DNA from: Tachypleus tridentatus
Lineage: Eukaryota; Arthropoda; Merostomata; Xiphosura; Limulidae
Direction: 5' to 3'
Length of the DNA: 64,000 bases
NCBI RefSeq assembly: GCF_004210375.1
Contig: NC_134837.1
Span: 22,515,586 to 22,579,585, forward strand
Shown: piece by piece, positions 22,901 through 36,626 of the stretch
Numbering within the stretch: position 1 is the first letter of the stretch
Layout of the letters: each line of letters begins with the position of its first letter
Translations under genes and position numbers: made by a program
The notes under the pieces: model-generated
Told to the model about the DNA's origin: nothing
Database searches by the model: none
The model's input: the letters and a program-made list of their open reading frames with translations, nothing else

Positions 22901-23429
22901 GTATGTTCAGGAGAAATATGGCCAACATCAGGAAATCCAGCTTGATTCATATAACAATCAATTTCATGGCAGACAAGAATCAATATTCCATAGCCAAGTT
23001 ACTCCTGTCTGCAGCATGTGTAAGTGTGCTAATACAAGGTATTACTTCTAAAGTAGTAACTTGAATTTTAAAATTTGTTGTTAATGATGAATGATCAAAC
23101 ACAACAGTGTTAGAATAAAAAATGTTGAAGTTTGTAACGTTTTATATAGTTGAAAAGTACATAATTCAAGAGCACAATAGAAATATCTTGGCATGAACAG
23201 TGCCAAACACAATGTCATAGTTCACAAGAGGGAGTCACATACATCATGAGGGTGTGTGGCACTCTTATTGATGGAGGGTTTCCACATGATGATTTATATG
23301 TGAGATGCAATAGGACTACATTGATCATAGGGTACACAGGAGCTCAAGTCTTGTGGCATGCAAAAAATATTTTGTATATATAGGATGGCATTGAAGGAAA
23401 ATAGCTATTTATATGAGAAGAGGTAGTGT

Positions 23430-23522
23430 GAAGTGTATTCAGTAATGGCACGTCTCAAACCTTGAATCCTTAAAACCATAACCTGACATGCTAACTATTA
23501 AGCCATGTCACATTAAGTAAAT
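23430..23522 (-). repeat. Possible tRNA-derived SINE head (third family)
   Basis: The reverse complement contains "acatggcttaatagttagca" (A-box-like) and "tcaaggtttgagacgtgcc" (B-box-like, compare GGTTCGAGAC) at tRNA spacing. It is a single copy here and its ends are unclear. Confidence 0.35.
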
Positions 23523-23611
23523 ATCAGCATGTTTCAGACAACTATAGCAGAAGGATTTGCCAAATGAAATCTTTAAAATTACCATTAATACAGTAATGGA
23601 CTAATTCTTAC

Positions 23612-23703
23612 TTTCAGTTCTTCTAACTTCTGCTGAAATTCCAAATTGGTATGCTTAACATTCTCCAGATGTTGACTCAAAACCACTATTTCTTTTTCTC
23701 TTG
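23612..23703 (-). CDS. HMG20-like exon: coiled coil
   Basis: The exon encodes REKEIVVLSQHLENVKH then TNLEFQQKLEELK, a clear heptad pattern with hydrophobic a/d positions. Together with the split alanine before it, it gives AREKE, matching the AREAEL start of the vertebrate HMG20A coiled coil. That region mediates HMG20A-HMG20B dimerisation and CoREST-complex contacts. The acceptor is TTCTAAATAG and the donor AAA|GTAAGAAT. It begins phase 1 and ends phase 0. Confidence 0.9.
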
Positions 23704-24740
23704 CTATTTAGAAATAAATAAATACTAATTACTCAATAATTTGAAGTAAGATTTTCATACTATAGTATTTCAAATGATTGGAGACTTTACCACAGATTTG
23801 TACAAATTCAAATGTATTTTTTTTTACTTTACCAATTTTTCTCCCATCTTCTGTTCCAATTATTTATTGATTAAGAAAAAACAGTAAAATCACGTATTCA
23901 ATTGAATAATATTAACTATCTGTTCATGGAATAGAATAAGATCATAGAGATAAAGTTCCATGTAAATTCTACAATCTGGTATTATTAACTGTAGGTGGTG
24001 ACATACAAAATGCTATGACATTTATTTTAACTTTATTAATATAGAGAAAGACACACATACATAGTTTCGGTTTCGAGAATTTATGTTTTGAGTTTTGTAT
24101 GATGGGGAGAGTTTAACAAACTAGTCTTGCCATAATGATAGGTTAATATTAAAATGAAAGTTTAATTAAAATTTATAATTTCAAACTGCAACACTTTTAT
24201 GGTTAAGAACTCTTACAAATTCTAAACATTTAAAGAAATTTAGATTTCAACAACTTGATAATTCATAATGAAACTACTGTTCTTTATAATAAGCTTATGT
24301 ATGCCATATTAATTTTCTGTCATACAACCATAATTTAGTCAGTTTTTTTTAGATCAAACGTACTTATTACTTAGTGTTTGAATTATATCCTTATTGCTGC
24401 CACTCATGGGCACCCAGAGGGGAATTTGTGATATTTTTTTATTGAGTTTTATGCAATAATAGTATTAAACAAGACATTATAATAAATTTGAAATTTCTAC
24501 TTCATCCATATCCATTAGTGATGGACATGTGTTATTAAAGGTTCTTAACTATATACTAAATCTAGTACATATTTTGTTTTGCAATTTTCTTTAACTATTC
24601 ATCCTTACCTTGTATTTCAAATTCATTGTTCATATATGTATGGATGAAAGTGTGTAATTTTAAACAATACATAATGCCTTAAGAGGTATTGAAGTAAAAA
24701 TTAAATGAAGCAAAACATATGAAGGTTCCTTAATACTTAC

Positions 24741-24956
24741 CATGGGTAACATTCATGAAATCTATAATAGCTTGATTTACATTGCTGACCCAATTTTTAT
24801 GTAGTGATATATCTGCTGTCTTGCCTGATGATGAACATCCATTGTAAGAATCATCACTGAATCCTTCTCCAACTGATTGACAGTCACCATTCTCAACTCC
24901 CTGTAATCTAGGTGCTAGCTCTCGGTGTATCTCTCCTTGATAAAGAACATTAGGAA
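24741..24956 (-). CDS. HMG20-like exon: second linker and start of coiled coil
   Basis: At 216 bp this is the largest exon, open throughout in the required phase. It reads from PNVLYQGEIHRELAPRL, through a serine/glycine/aspartate-rich middle (GFSDDSYNGCSSSGK), to NQAIIDFMNVTH. The last part corresponds to the FLNHSK-type segment just before the HMG20 coiled coil. The acceptor is an AG at 24958-24957 behind a T-rich tract; the donor is CATG|GTAAGTATT, phase 1. The middle is low-complexity and probably disordered; I recognise no domain in it. Confidence 0.82.
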
Positions 24957-27900
24957 CTTCATTACAAAAAACAACAATAACACGTATTTTGAAAAATATT
25001 TAGCTTTCATTTGATATATCATGATAATAACTAGTGAATTATTTTATTTATAAAATAATCTAAATAGAATTTTGTGGTATCACATCATTTTGAGACCTCA
25101 ATGGTAAAAAACCTGTTCTAAGATTTTTTAGGCTATTTGAAATATTTTTATTACATAATTATACTCAAGAATAAAATGTCCTAAGTTATTATTAGGAATA
25201 TTTCAAGAAAATGAAATCAGTGAAGTATTATGGAAAAACCAAAAAACAACAACAATGAATTTTGAACCTATTCATGACCAGAAATTGAAAGAGAATTGAC
25301 AAACAAAAATACTTCTTATGCTGTCATAGTTTCTGGGCATCACTTCACTGCTATGTTCAAGAGTAGCCACAGGAAAATTTGAGACAGATCTGAGGATGGG
25401 CTTAACACTTTAAAACTGTGCAATAATGTCAGATAAGGTAAAAAAAAAAAAAGAGGTAAAATATAAAAATGTGAGTGTTCCCTTCCTGGTTGAAGCTATG
25501 ATACATCACGTAAAAAAATGGGTATTCTGTCTTTTTTGTCTCAAATGCTATGCAAGGACATGCATATGGACAGTGGAAATGTACCTGCCAATGCATCAAC
25601 ACAGTATCCTTCTCTCAGGAAGTACTGGTGCAGAAAGTGGAATTTAGTCAAGGACAATCAAACGGGAATCCATTCATACATAGAACCTTGCATTATAAAG
25701 GAATGATCATGATTTTGTTTTTTCAGTTGAATTATACCTCTACCCATTACATCCCTGCAACTGTATAAAAGGTCATGGGCATTATAGTTACACCTGGGAC
25801 ACCATGTACATAATAAGAATGGTTACAAATTCATTGTGTACATTTTTTAATTTAACACTGTAACCTTGCTCTTTTGGATAGCATGAAATTTATATTCCTC
25901 ATTTTATTTTAATTTTTCTCTTACAATTTTATGTAGTGTTTAGTTCTTTGTTTTGATAATTTGCATTTATCATTGGCTATATATTGTTTTCTATATTCTA
26001 TTCATAACAGACAAAATTTTGAAATTACGAGACTTGAGACCTACTCACTTCCCACACCAAGTCACGTGTCACCAGACAGATTACCCTCCATCTGTCTGCC
26101 TCCTAAAATACTTTTAGAGACTAACTGACTCAATTTTCTAATTTATAATAATTATTTCGAAAATTTGTTAATTAAGAAATGTTCACTTTTTTAAACTGAA
26201 AGAAAGAAATAATTGTTGTTTTACACATCACATTTCTTCTCCTTTTTATTTTCAATTGTTCCAGTCACCTTGACCCTTGAACACCAATAAAACACTAAAA
26301 ACTGTGAACTGCATTAATGATATTTACTCTTTTACTGTACAAACAGGTCTCAGACAACAATATTCAGTACACCTGACAGAAATATCTTAATATTATAAAT
26401 ACGTTGGTTTACTATTGCCTGATACTGTGCTCTGATATTACCTGCATAGATAAGAATGAATTCATGTAGAACATCAGTACAAATATGTGTGTGGCCTCAT
26501 ACATACATAAAAAATAAATTAAAACATCTACAAAACTGTCCAATAACTTTCATATGGTAGCCATTGCACCTTAAGCTAAACCCCTACTGTATGTATCTCA
26601 ACAGATATCTTTTATTACACTGCCATCTATAGGTCAATAATCTCAATACACTATGTTATGAAATAAATAATCACAGGCAGAACTTTGCCAAACCAAGACC
26701 TTCATCTTTAATTCACACAAGATGGTCAATATTCATGCTGCCTACTGCACAATAAGTAAATTATTCAACAAAAAATACACTTACTACTTTCGAGATCTAC
26801 ATAAACTAGTACCTTAACTATCAATATAATGTGCTGCCATCTGTAGGTCAATGAATCCACTACAATAACCATCAGAGAAAAACAGGGATCTGATACTTAA
26901 ATATTTAGACTTGTATGTAAATATTACTTCATGTTTTGCACCTTCTCACCCTCAAAAACGTAAGGGCAATTAGATGCAAAATACATCATCATCTCATTCT
27001 TCAGGTGTTTTAGTTTCAGTCAGTGCCATACAGATTAGCAAACCTTGCAAGAATGTACTTCACTATCTGCTTCAACAAACTCCCAGACTGTGAGTGATAT
27101 GGCAAATAGTGAATTTTTACCAAACCTAACATTTTATATAGTTTGGCTATTGAAATTAGTTCCTTCACCCAAGTGGAATTCTCATGGCGCTCTGAACCGT
27201 GCTATCCACCGTTTGATAAGAGAGCAGCAATGGACTAAGTAACTTTTCAATATGGGTTTTGTCATCTTGAATGTTCTTGTAAGCACCAGGTAACCATAAA
27301 AGTATTCGTGCTATAAATTTTAATGTGGTATACATATTCATGAAACTTTACAAAATTTTAGTAAACATTACAAGTCATCTGTATTGCAAGAAATTAATTT
27401 TTTTTATTAAGAATTTGTACTAAAACATTGCCTGTGATTATATTGAAACAGAGTATTAACTATTCCAGTGCAAGTTAACAATAGTCCTTTTTATTTAACA
27501 GTTTTCAAATTTCACTTGCATAATGTATAAAACCTCCTAAATAAATATTATATGTTTTTATTTTTGAGTAAAAAGTTGTATATTTTATTATTTTCCCTTC
27601 CTAATTCTATACAAGCTCAGTTCATTTGATTGACTTTGTTACCACTATAAAAAAAATTAAGAAATAAATCTAAGTTACTTTTTTCTTTCTATAATGACTG
27701 CAGGTTGTAACAGAAACTACACTTGCTTATTCTAATAATGTAAGGTTCATAACAGTCTACATCCATTTCTATTTATTGTTTTATAGTTATCTGAACTGTA
27801 TGTACTAATTCTACAATACAAGCTGTAAATCACTCAACAAACACATGGTTCAAGTTACTGTGCTGAATGACATAATGCAGGAGCAACTCACATGCAAACA

Positions 27901-28082
27901 TCATAAAGATATTTTAAAATTGTTTCACATCATATCATCTAATTCACCTTATTAAGCTACTAAATTTTATATTTTAGTTACTTTTACAACAATAAATCAA
28001 ACTAGTACAAACAAAATAAAAAATTTAGTATTTACAGTCTACCAAGGAAACTTAAGCCTACTATTTATGTAATGATGGTAGT
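24957..28082. other. Intron sequence, no element recognised
   Basis: Mostly AT-rich. Overlapping short plus-strand frames at 25426-25768 show no known motif. A 19-bp direct repeat (ctgccatctataggtcaat and a one-base variant) occurs at about 26620 and 26834. Confidence 0.5.
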
Positions 28083-28350
28083 AGTTTGTTTGTTTTGAAT
28101 TTCGTGTAAAGCTACATGAGGGCTATCTGCACTAGCCATTCCTACGTCAGCACTGTAAGACTAGAGAAAAGACAGCTTGTCATCACCACCCACTGTCAAC
28201 TCTTGGGCTATTCTTTTACCAACGAATAGTGGAATTGACTGTAACATTATAACACTCCTATGGCTGAAAGGGCAAGCATGTTTGGTGTGATGGATATTTG
28301 AACCCGTGACTCTCGGATTACAAGTTGAGTGCCTTAACCACCTTAGATAT
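28083..28350 (-). repeat. tRNA-derived SINE, family A, copy 3
   Basis: A full-length minus-strand copy. The tail is tttgtttgttttgaatttcg, the body "catcaccacccactgtcaac", and the tRNA head ends in "gtgccttaaccacctta". It is in intron sense with the HMG20-like gene. Confidence 0.8.
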
Positions 28351-28527
28351 GACAAGTGGGATTTACTTTCTATTTCATATCTTCATAAACAAAGAGTATG
28401 CCTTAGTAATACCTATACTATAATGAGCAATTTACATTACATTCAAGATATCAGAGAGGGTAATGAAAAATATAAAGTATGGACAAGGACGAGTGAATGA
28501 ACAATAATGTATTTAAATGTTTGTTAT

Positions 28528-28628
28528 TAAGTTCAAAGCTGTCTGTGCTTTTCCCACTATGGGTATCACAACCAAGTTTATGGTGTCGTAGATCTGCAGA
28601 CATATCATGGTGTCACTGGGGAACCAGC
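28528..28628 (-). repeat. tRNA-derived SINE, family B, copy 7 (truncated)
   Basis: It carries "ctgtgcttttcccactatgg", then "gcagacatatcatggtgtca" and "ctgggg", matching the head of family B on the minus strand. The tail side is shortened. Confidence 0.55.
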
Positions 28629-28805
28629 TTATGAAGTGAGGAAAATTTATTGCTTTCAGAAATTATTGAAAGAGAACAAGTATCAAAACAAAATAAGTCA
28701 CAGTTAAAAGGTCTATTACTTTATACATACAGATTTTATACAGGTAGATAACTAGATATGTTTATCTAGTTACAGAAAATTGTAATGTGATATAGATCTG
28801 AATAC

Positions 28806-28914
28806 CTGTAATAGCTTGGAGATGTTGTCTCCCATAAAGATGTTCTTTTTTATTGTGCAGTGACACAAAAAACTGATCACAGACTTTACAATACAGTTCA
28901 TTGGTATCTTCTTC
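28806..28914 (-). CDS. HMG20-like exon: U1-type C2H2 zinc finger
   Basis: The exon encodes 36 residues: EEDTNELYCKVCDQFF, then VSLHNKKEHLYGRQHLQAIT. Cysteines and histidines are spaced CX2CX12HX5H (residues 165, 168, 181, 187 of the partial protein), and the HLxGxxH ending is typical of U1/matrin-type zinc fingers. Such fingers bind RNA or structured nucleic acid in U1-C and related proteins; here the ligand is unknown. The acceptor is TTGTTGCAG and the donor ACAG|GTATTC, phase 1. The open translation in this region in another frame is a shadow. This finger lies between the HMG box and the coiled coil, an arrangement I do not recall from vertebrate HMG20. Confidence 0.85.
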
Positions 28915-31900
28915 CTGCAACAAACAAGCACAAAAATTATTGCTGGGAATATGCCAAAATATAAGTACATTCTAAGTACAAATAAAGTAATGCATACATT
29001 CAGTTAATCATTTGACAAAATTTGAAAGCCCACATGTTAATCCATCCAAAACACCTTAATAAAAATAAATAGTCAAAATTCTGCTGCAGCTCAAACAAGT
29101 GTTATCTTATAAACACAGCAAAAGAAAGCAATCAGATGTTATTCATATTGCATTATCTTATTTATGTGCTGCTAAACAGAGTTTGTATTTAGCTTAACTC
29201 CTGATCCACAACATAAATAGTGTAACTCAGTAATGATTCTTACATGAATTAGGAGTAAAGTAAATTCAGTTAAAGCACAACTATTTTTTTTTTCACTTAA
29301 TGACTTGTGGATGGATTTCATGTTTCTTTGTGAGTTACGTCAATCCAAATCACTTATACCTCTAAATGGAAGCAGCTCAAAGGGAAGTAATTTGCATGTG
29401 AAAATATGGTTAATGTTTCATGGATTTGAAAGTTTGTTATTGTGAAGAGTGACAATGTGTAAGGAGCAGAAAGCAACAATGACACCATATTAAACTCTGA
29501 GCTGAGGTATGCAAAATGAATTTTAGCAATGTTCTCTGCATGAAGAGGAGGAGGACTCTTTATTTTTATTAATAAGTGTTCTTACTTACTGCCCATTGAT
29601 GTGACATGTTTTCAAAAATAAATATTATTTCTTTACAATTAAAACAAAGGTAACTATCTCAGCTATGTATAAACAGAATGAATTTAGTGCCTCATTCCTG
29701 ATGATGTTAGGATTAGTACATATAATAATTTCCAAGAGAAAAATTGGTCAGTCCAACATTAACTACAGCACTTTGCATTCATCATAATTTTTTCAAGTTC
29801 TGTTTTTTAAGTGGCATATAAACCAAAATTCAAGCCATTTTAAAGCAAATGTGACATTCTTAAAATTAATCTTTTTAAAAGTGTGCACATCAAATTTCTT
29901 CTTCAGATTCATATCATCAACAAGTGAGAATATTTGCAATATTTTCTTTTTCTATTGATGAAAAATGATATGGGTACTGAAATTTTCTGGAAAACTTTAT
30001 GTGGCTTTGGATTTAAAAACAGGCAAAACTTGTGAATTTTGCAGACATGTTCTAGTGGTGTTTGGCATTCAGAATAAAACAAAACATAAACCATTCTTAA
30101 TTCTGGAGAAAAATATTATGTATGATGAGTAAACCCTTTAAAGAGTAAAAAAAACAGTAGTTTTGTTTTTCTGTTCTTTTGGCTACATCACTGATAAAAG
30201 TTTTTCACAAGGAAATCATTTTGTATGAACTTTATGTTTCCAAAAATGATTTAACACACACACAATAAAAAAGGAAATTTTATGAAACCTGTAAAAATGT
30301 TTTGTTTCCCAAAGGGTTATTGAAATAAAACTACCCAAATATATTGATAATTCCAAGCATATCTCAAACAAATATTAAAACAATGCAAATTAGTATTAAA
30401 AAATGTAACAAAAATTTGAAAAACAGTAATTCATATAAAATGTAGTATTGCAAACAGTTCTAAATTATATGGAGTTACTCATACAGCTGGCTCATCTTTA
30501 ACCTTAATATTTGATGTTATTAAAATTCCTTACAACATTTCTAAAAGAGTTTGTATAAAAATTCTAAATGGTGAACACATAATAAATATATATTGACCCA
30601 TTGGAATATTCCTGCTGAGGTTATTCAAAAGAGTCCTGAAATCTTTTTTTCCCCATAACTGAACCAACTGCACCATTGACAAGTAACCTTGGGGTGAAAT
30701 ATGAAGTAACACCCTTTCTCTCTTTCAAGATTTAAGTTTGGTTCATATAGTAAAATGTGGTATTTTCAATTTCCCTCAGAATAGCCTGCAGGAATCATAA
30801 AAACAGGAGATTTTGTCAAATACCATATTCAAATAGTGCTTATATTTCTATTTTATTTGCCTTTTACCAAGTTTTGAACACAAGAAAGGAGGGTTGTAAA
30901 CAATTACAATCTTTCTTGAAATAATCAATACAATCATTGACCAAGTTAAATATCTGAACAAGTTCTTGTAGTTCTTCTCCATCACCAGTTCCTCTAATTT
31001 TATTATGACAGATTACTTGTTTCCAAACCAGTGGTCATGAGTTCAGTGGGAGGGTGGAGGTCGTATGTAGCAAAAAAAGCTGAATGAGCAAGGTGAAATA
31101 AATTTTCAAATAGATGGGGTTGCACAGATGTGGGATGTTTCAAACTGGATTGGCACCAAAAATGTTTGGAAAGTGCTATTTTAGAGTTCAAATTATAAAT
31201 CTGAAGAAAGGTATGTCTTAAAGATATAATGCAGTCTATCTACTGGAAGCCAGATAAAAAGATCATCCTGTTAATTTATAAATAAAAGGAAAACATTACA
31301 ATACATATATATATTAAGTTCTTTATACAAGTGGATACATTATCCACATGACAGAAGGGATGTCATACCATAAGAACAGACCACAATTTTTGTTCATAGT
31401 ATCATTCATGTTACAATGATCTCAAATGTAAAAGACAAGAAATGGCTTTACAGACTCATGCAATACAATGTATAACCAAGATGTCAGAAACTTAGTAAAA
31501 CCTTTTACCAATGTTCAATACTAAGAATAAAAACTGGGGTTTTGAACAATTATCTAGCTTTGTTATTAATGTATGTTAATATGCTTGTCACGAAAATGTA
31601 GTTTCTTATTCAACTTGTTATATTATCTAATTCTGAATTTCAAAAAAAAATATTTCAATGCATTCTCAATTTTTACCTGTATCATATGATGCTCTTGCAC
31701 TTTGAATTTCTCATTTAAGATTTCATTTTCTACTTTTTACTGTTTTGTGTGTCAGTTCCAACTAATTACAAACTTGTAAGATAGATATTGATAAACAACA
31801 AAACATAAAGTTAAGATGTTTTAATCTTCTTGCTACACCAATATATGAAAAAAATGTCAAATACATATTATATATTCTTTACATTTCACTTTGTCTTTTA

Positions 31901-32559
31901 AAAAATGCCAATAGGCCTCCATGGCACTTCTACTGAATTATCTATAATCAATAACAGAAGAGCATCTTTTCTGAGAAGATATTTATAACGATCATGTTGT
32001 CATGCTCATAAGTATACATTTGGCCTCAATTTCATTCCAATAGTGTTGTTCAATTTCAAGCTTCTAGCAGAAAAATTTTCTATTTATAAAGCCACTTAAA
32101 TTATAGTAGTTATAGGACATTCTTTTCTATTTCTGTGTTCTGTAAAGCATATTTGAAATAAAGATGAATTACTATGGAGACAAAAATACCATAACAAAGA
32201 TTATGAGTGCTTCATTCTCTATGACAAAAAGCCTGAGTCTAGGTATAAGTAATACATTTGTTGTTCTTTTCATGTATAGTTACTGTGAAGAAGTAAAAGG
32301 AAAAAAAATTTATTGTGGTATTTGATATTCTACACCTAAGCAGTTATATACAAATAGCATAATGTGACTGTAACTAAACTGTTTGTTTACACTAGGCTGT
32401 CCAAGCCCAGGGACAGCTTCTACTGTAGGCTTTTTCACTTCTTGCGATTTGTTCAAAGTTACCACTTTAAAACATATTGCGGTGGACACTGCCTTAGAGA
32501 GGGAGAGAATGTCCCTCACTCCCAAGTGATGCCACATTGTTTTACTTGGCCTCTCTGAA
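28915..32559. other. Intron sequence, no element recognised
   Basis: AT-rich with scattered short frames only. No SINE, TIR pair or tandem repeat was seen. Confidence 0.45.
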
Positions 32560-33530
32560 ATTATCCACAATGACGTCTTTGCAATCTGTGGTGGTTATGA
32601 ACAAGGAGGTTATCTTTTGTAAGCTGGTGAAGGTTTTCCACACAGGTATTCAACCTTTCAGGAGGACACAACTTTTGAATTTTGAACTTAGCTTAATAAA
32701 CTGCTAGATCTTCAACTGGATCAAAGCACTGGTGCAACTCTGCCATGACCTTGTTCCAGTCTTGAGGATGTGCCTGCTTCACAGTCCTTATTTTTCTAAC
32801 AGTGACCAAATAAAACAACTAAAGAAATGGTTCAAATCTTCTTAGCCATTCCCTCCTACACTAGACATGAGATCTACTTCACATTCCTTACCAGTGCTTG
32901 TGATCTAGCCATGAACCTCCCAAATCTGAACTCATAGCTTATGGATGAATACAAAATTCCTGCTTCTAGGTTGTGGAATGATAAGGTACCTACAGGAACA
33001 CATCAAATGGTTCAGGCAACTCCAGGTTCCTATGTGACCCATAGTTGTTTTGACAATAGGTTTCTCTGCTTGTACAGGTTCAATGCGATACTAAAAATTA
33101 CTAACTTCACCTGTCTGTATGTACCATTGAACCTGCTTGTAAAACAGCTCCTGTGTTTGAGCTTAGACTGCCAATGTCTTCCCTAGTTTCTCCTAATCAA
33201 ACAGTGATGGGATGGACCAGAAATAGAGTGGCTCTAGTAAATCCTCAATCAATTTCAGAAACACCATACTATGATGTATTAAGTCTCCTGAATACTGAAG
33301 TTACGCCTCAGAGAAGAACTCTCTTAGTAACTCATGATGCTCCACATGCTGAAAGTCCTCTTACTCTGGACTGTAAGGACATGTTCATCAGACACTCTGA
33401 TGCATCAGCAAAAGCCTGATGTCCAAGAAATGATTTATGCTACACCCAATGGGTCTAACATACAACCATCCACATCCAGCAGCTTTCTCTTCCTCTTGAA
33501 TGAGACTCCTTCATCCTATCGATAATACCA
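32560..33530 (+). pseudogene. Coding-like repeat fragment, possibly DIRS gag, plus strand
   Basis: Broken frames on the plus strand read like protein (for example SSLVSPNQTVMGWTRNRVAL and the 88-residue stretch at 33153-33419), with stops between. The part at 33136-33215 recurs at 35108-35196. Placement before the RT part of DIRS-like elements is a guess from composition and from the absence of any RT motif; I cannot name the protein. Confidence 0.35.
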
Positions 33531-33901
33531 CTTCCTGACAAATTGTCATTCAACTGGTAGAGAAACAAGTGCACATAAAACAAGATAACTGTACAGAAGA
33601 AAAACAGCCCTCAACAACAATAATATTAATTATCACAGCACCAACATTTTTTCTTTCTTCAAAAGGAAAGCACTGGTCAAATAAAATGTATATATAAACT
33701 CTCAAAGTATAATTCTTTTTTTTCTTCTTTTCTTCCAAATTTAACACTGCTGAAGAAATAAACTTTAATTTACAACTTTGTACGTTTTGTATGCTAGATA
33801 TTATGTTTATTTAATAAAAGGGGTGTCATTAAGTGCCTACAATTGTCCACAACCTCACAAAGAAAAAGTTGTAGTTTCATTGGTTGTAGGTAAACAGTAT
33901 G

Positions 33902-33987
33902 CTTTGTGAATAAAATGACCCTTATCCCTAGGTAAACAAATTATTAATTCTACTTACTTGGAGATAAGGGTTGTTTTATTCACAAAG
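33902..33987. repeat. Imperfect hairpin
   Basis: Arms 33902-33926 (ctttgtgaataaaatgaccc...) and 33963-33987 are reverse complements at about 22 of 25 positions around a 36-base loop. No target duplication is evident. Confidence 0.6.
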
Positions 33988-36626
33988 GTCTAAGATACTC
34001 CAGTCTGCATTACATACTCTGACACTCTGAAAAGAGAAAATAGTAACCTTATCATGTTGCACACGCTACACTGATGGCAATATGCTCCAAGAGAAGTAAT
34101 ACAACCTGATTTTAAATGGTTCTATATAGAGTAGAGATTTGTTACTTGCAAGGAATTTTGTGCATGATGAACATTATTTATTTTTGTTCCACAAAAGAGT
34201 TTACTATTTGAAACATATGTTTAGAAATGATGAAGCATGATGGAAGGTAAATAAAGTGGTGTACTGAGAAATACCTCTTTCACACACAAATTTATTTATT
34301 CTATCACATGCACAAGAATATTGTTCTACAGATTAAACTACAATCATGGCATGTGGCATGCTTATGGATCTTTTGTGACACAGTAGCAAATAGTTATCAG
34401 ATATGTGGCTGGTATTTCTTGGGTCACTAACATATAAGTAGAGCAGCATGGTGCTATAGTCATAATGAACATGTTTAACCCTATGACTACCAGTTAATAT
34501 TGTAAGTACATAACATTGCTCTCATCATAAAACTAGTTCATAAAATTGTTTGAAATTTGACAAGAACTTTCCTAAAAGAATATAGTTTCAGGAAATTAAG
34601 ATATTGAATTTTGAGTTTTTCTATTAATACCAATAAAAACTTATTATTTATTATATTTATTTGCATCAACTTTCTGAACAGTTCATGTGTCAGGTGATAT
34701 TCATGTTAATTATGAAATACTTTTCTTTATATTTTTCAAATTTAATTTGAATAACCTCAAGAACATCTTACAAGAACATCAAAAGTTTTTTTGAGGTAAA
34801 TGTTTATTTTTTATTTTTCACTTTTTCTATCATACCACTAAGTGTAGCTATTATAACCAATGTACAGTTTAATGAAATGTTTAAAATTAAGAAATGGAAA
34901 TATGTACATACCTTTTAACTTTTTTGTGGAGTAATTTTAAAACATCTTCTTAGGGTCATGTGTGTAATTTCACATCTTTACCTTCTCATTTTTAGTTTAT
35001 TTTTAATATATTATTTTCCTTTCCTGTTCTTTACCATTAATTATTTATGTCAGCAGGTGCCTACTGGCAATATAATAGTATTGTCAGCAGATACTTTAGC
35101 CTCCTGCAAGTACTGGACCTGCTAGTAAGACACCTGCTGTGTTCGAGCTTAGCCAACCAAAGTCTTCCCTAGTCCTTCCTAATCAATCAATACCGAGGTG
35201 AAGTTTAGGTTATACTAAAAAAAATTAATAAACCTGTCAGATATGAATTTTAAAACACAAATAACAGACAATTAACTAAAACTATATGCTTGCCATAATA
35301 TACCTGCAACAATACTTTATCAGTTTAATAAGCCTGAAAATGAACAATGGGCACCAATTTTAACCTAATCATTGTAAAACTGTACCTTAAAATTAGCTCT
35401 TTCTTTTGGTTACAAATATGCCCTTCAAAATACACAACTGTGGTTTAAAATGTGGATGTGGCTGCTGTCGGATTGGGAAAGATATAGAGCTTCTCTTCTG
35501 CTAATTGTCTGATTGGAATTTGAAACGTCTCAAGTAACATCCTGTATACATAGTTTTGTGTATTAGTAAAACAGAAGAATTGTAAGCTATTTTTAACTGC
35601 AAACACATGATGTGGTAACAAAAGTTGTAGGTACTGTTTTGGGGGTTCTTTCAAAATAAAAGGACTAAAAAACTTACATCAAATAAAATTTTGAATTATA
35701 CTTGATAATGCTAATTTCATTAAAATACACTGATAGTAAAGTGGTTTAATTAAAGTTTGAATATAACTCAGTAATACTTCATGGCATGCAGAAAGAGTTT
35801 GAAGATTACACTTCAAGTCAAAGAGTTAATGCTGCACTGGCATTTAAAAACACTACAAGCATATTTATCTTTTTTAAAACCATACAAATAACATATACTT
35901 GATAATCATGGTAGGGATTCTGTTGATTGATTAAGATACATGAGAAAACTTCAGATTCATTAGTGTTGAGCAGATAATGTGAAACTAAGTTCAAAGTGGG
36001 CATAATATAACCAGGGTTCATAGTATGTTTTCATGATTTCTTTCATGAATTTTCTAGGAGAAAATGAAAACTTTTTGAGGGTATGAAAAATGCAGAAATT
36101 TACAACGTAATTTAAGTAGAAATAACAAAATAAATATGTGTCATTTGTTTATCAAAACTTTGAGACTTTTCTTTTTATCAGATTATAAAAAGGTAAGTTA
36201 GTTACTTCAGTATATCTGTCAAAGTTACCACTGTAGCTCTGTATGTTTTGTTGCTTTTAGTTATGAAAAAATCTTTTACACTATATTTGTTACATTCAGA
36301 TCTTGACAGTTTTCCATTATATATAGCTAACTAGCTCCAATTAGTTTATACTGGCAACACCATGTACTTTCTCACAAACACTATATTTGTTCTCTGTCTG
36401 TCAGTAACAGATCAAGATGACTGTATGGCCTAGGTGCCTTCTGTTCATAGGCCCTGCGAGACGTGTAAGTTAAACCAAAAGTTAGATAAATTATAACTGT
36501 TTTAAGTATAGATTGCCATAGCTGCACAAATGCTGTACAAATTAACATCTTTATCAAAAATGTACTAATATCTTGTAATATACTGAATTCTATTAAAAAT
36601 GGCTCAGTATGAAATAATGAATTTAG
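33988..36626. other. Intron sequence, little recognised
   Basis: It holds the small repeat at 35108-35200; otherwise AT-rich without a recognisable element. Confidence 0.45.
35108..35200 (+). repeat. Second copy of the 33.1-kb repeat
   Basis: It shares "cctgctgtgttcgagcttag" and "tcttccctagtccttcctaa" with 33136-33215 in the same orientation, about 2 kb away. Flanks are unrelated. Confidence 0.6.

Noticed and set aside
28770..28970. 66-codon minus-strand open frame starting MYLYFGIF
   Set aside because: It reads the zinc-finger exon in the wrong frame and runs through its acceptor into the intron.
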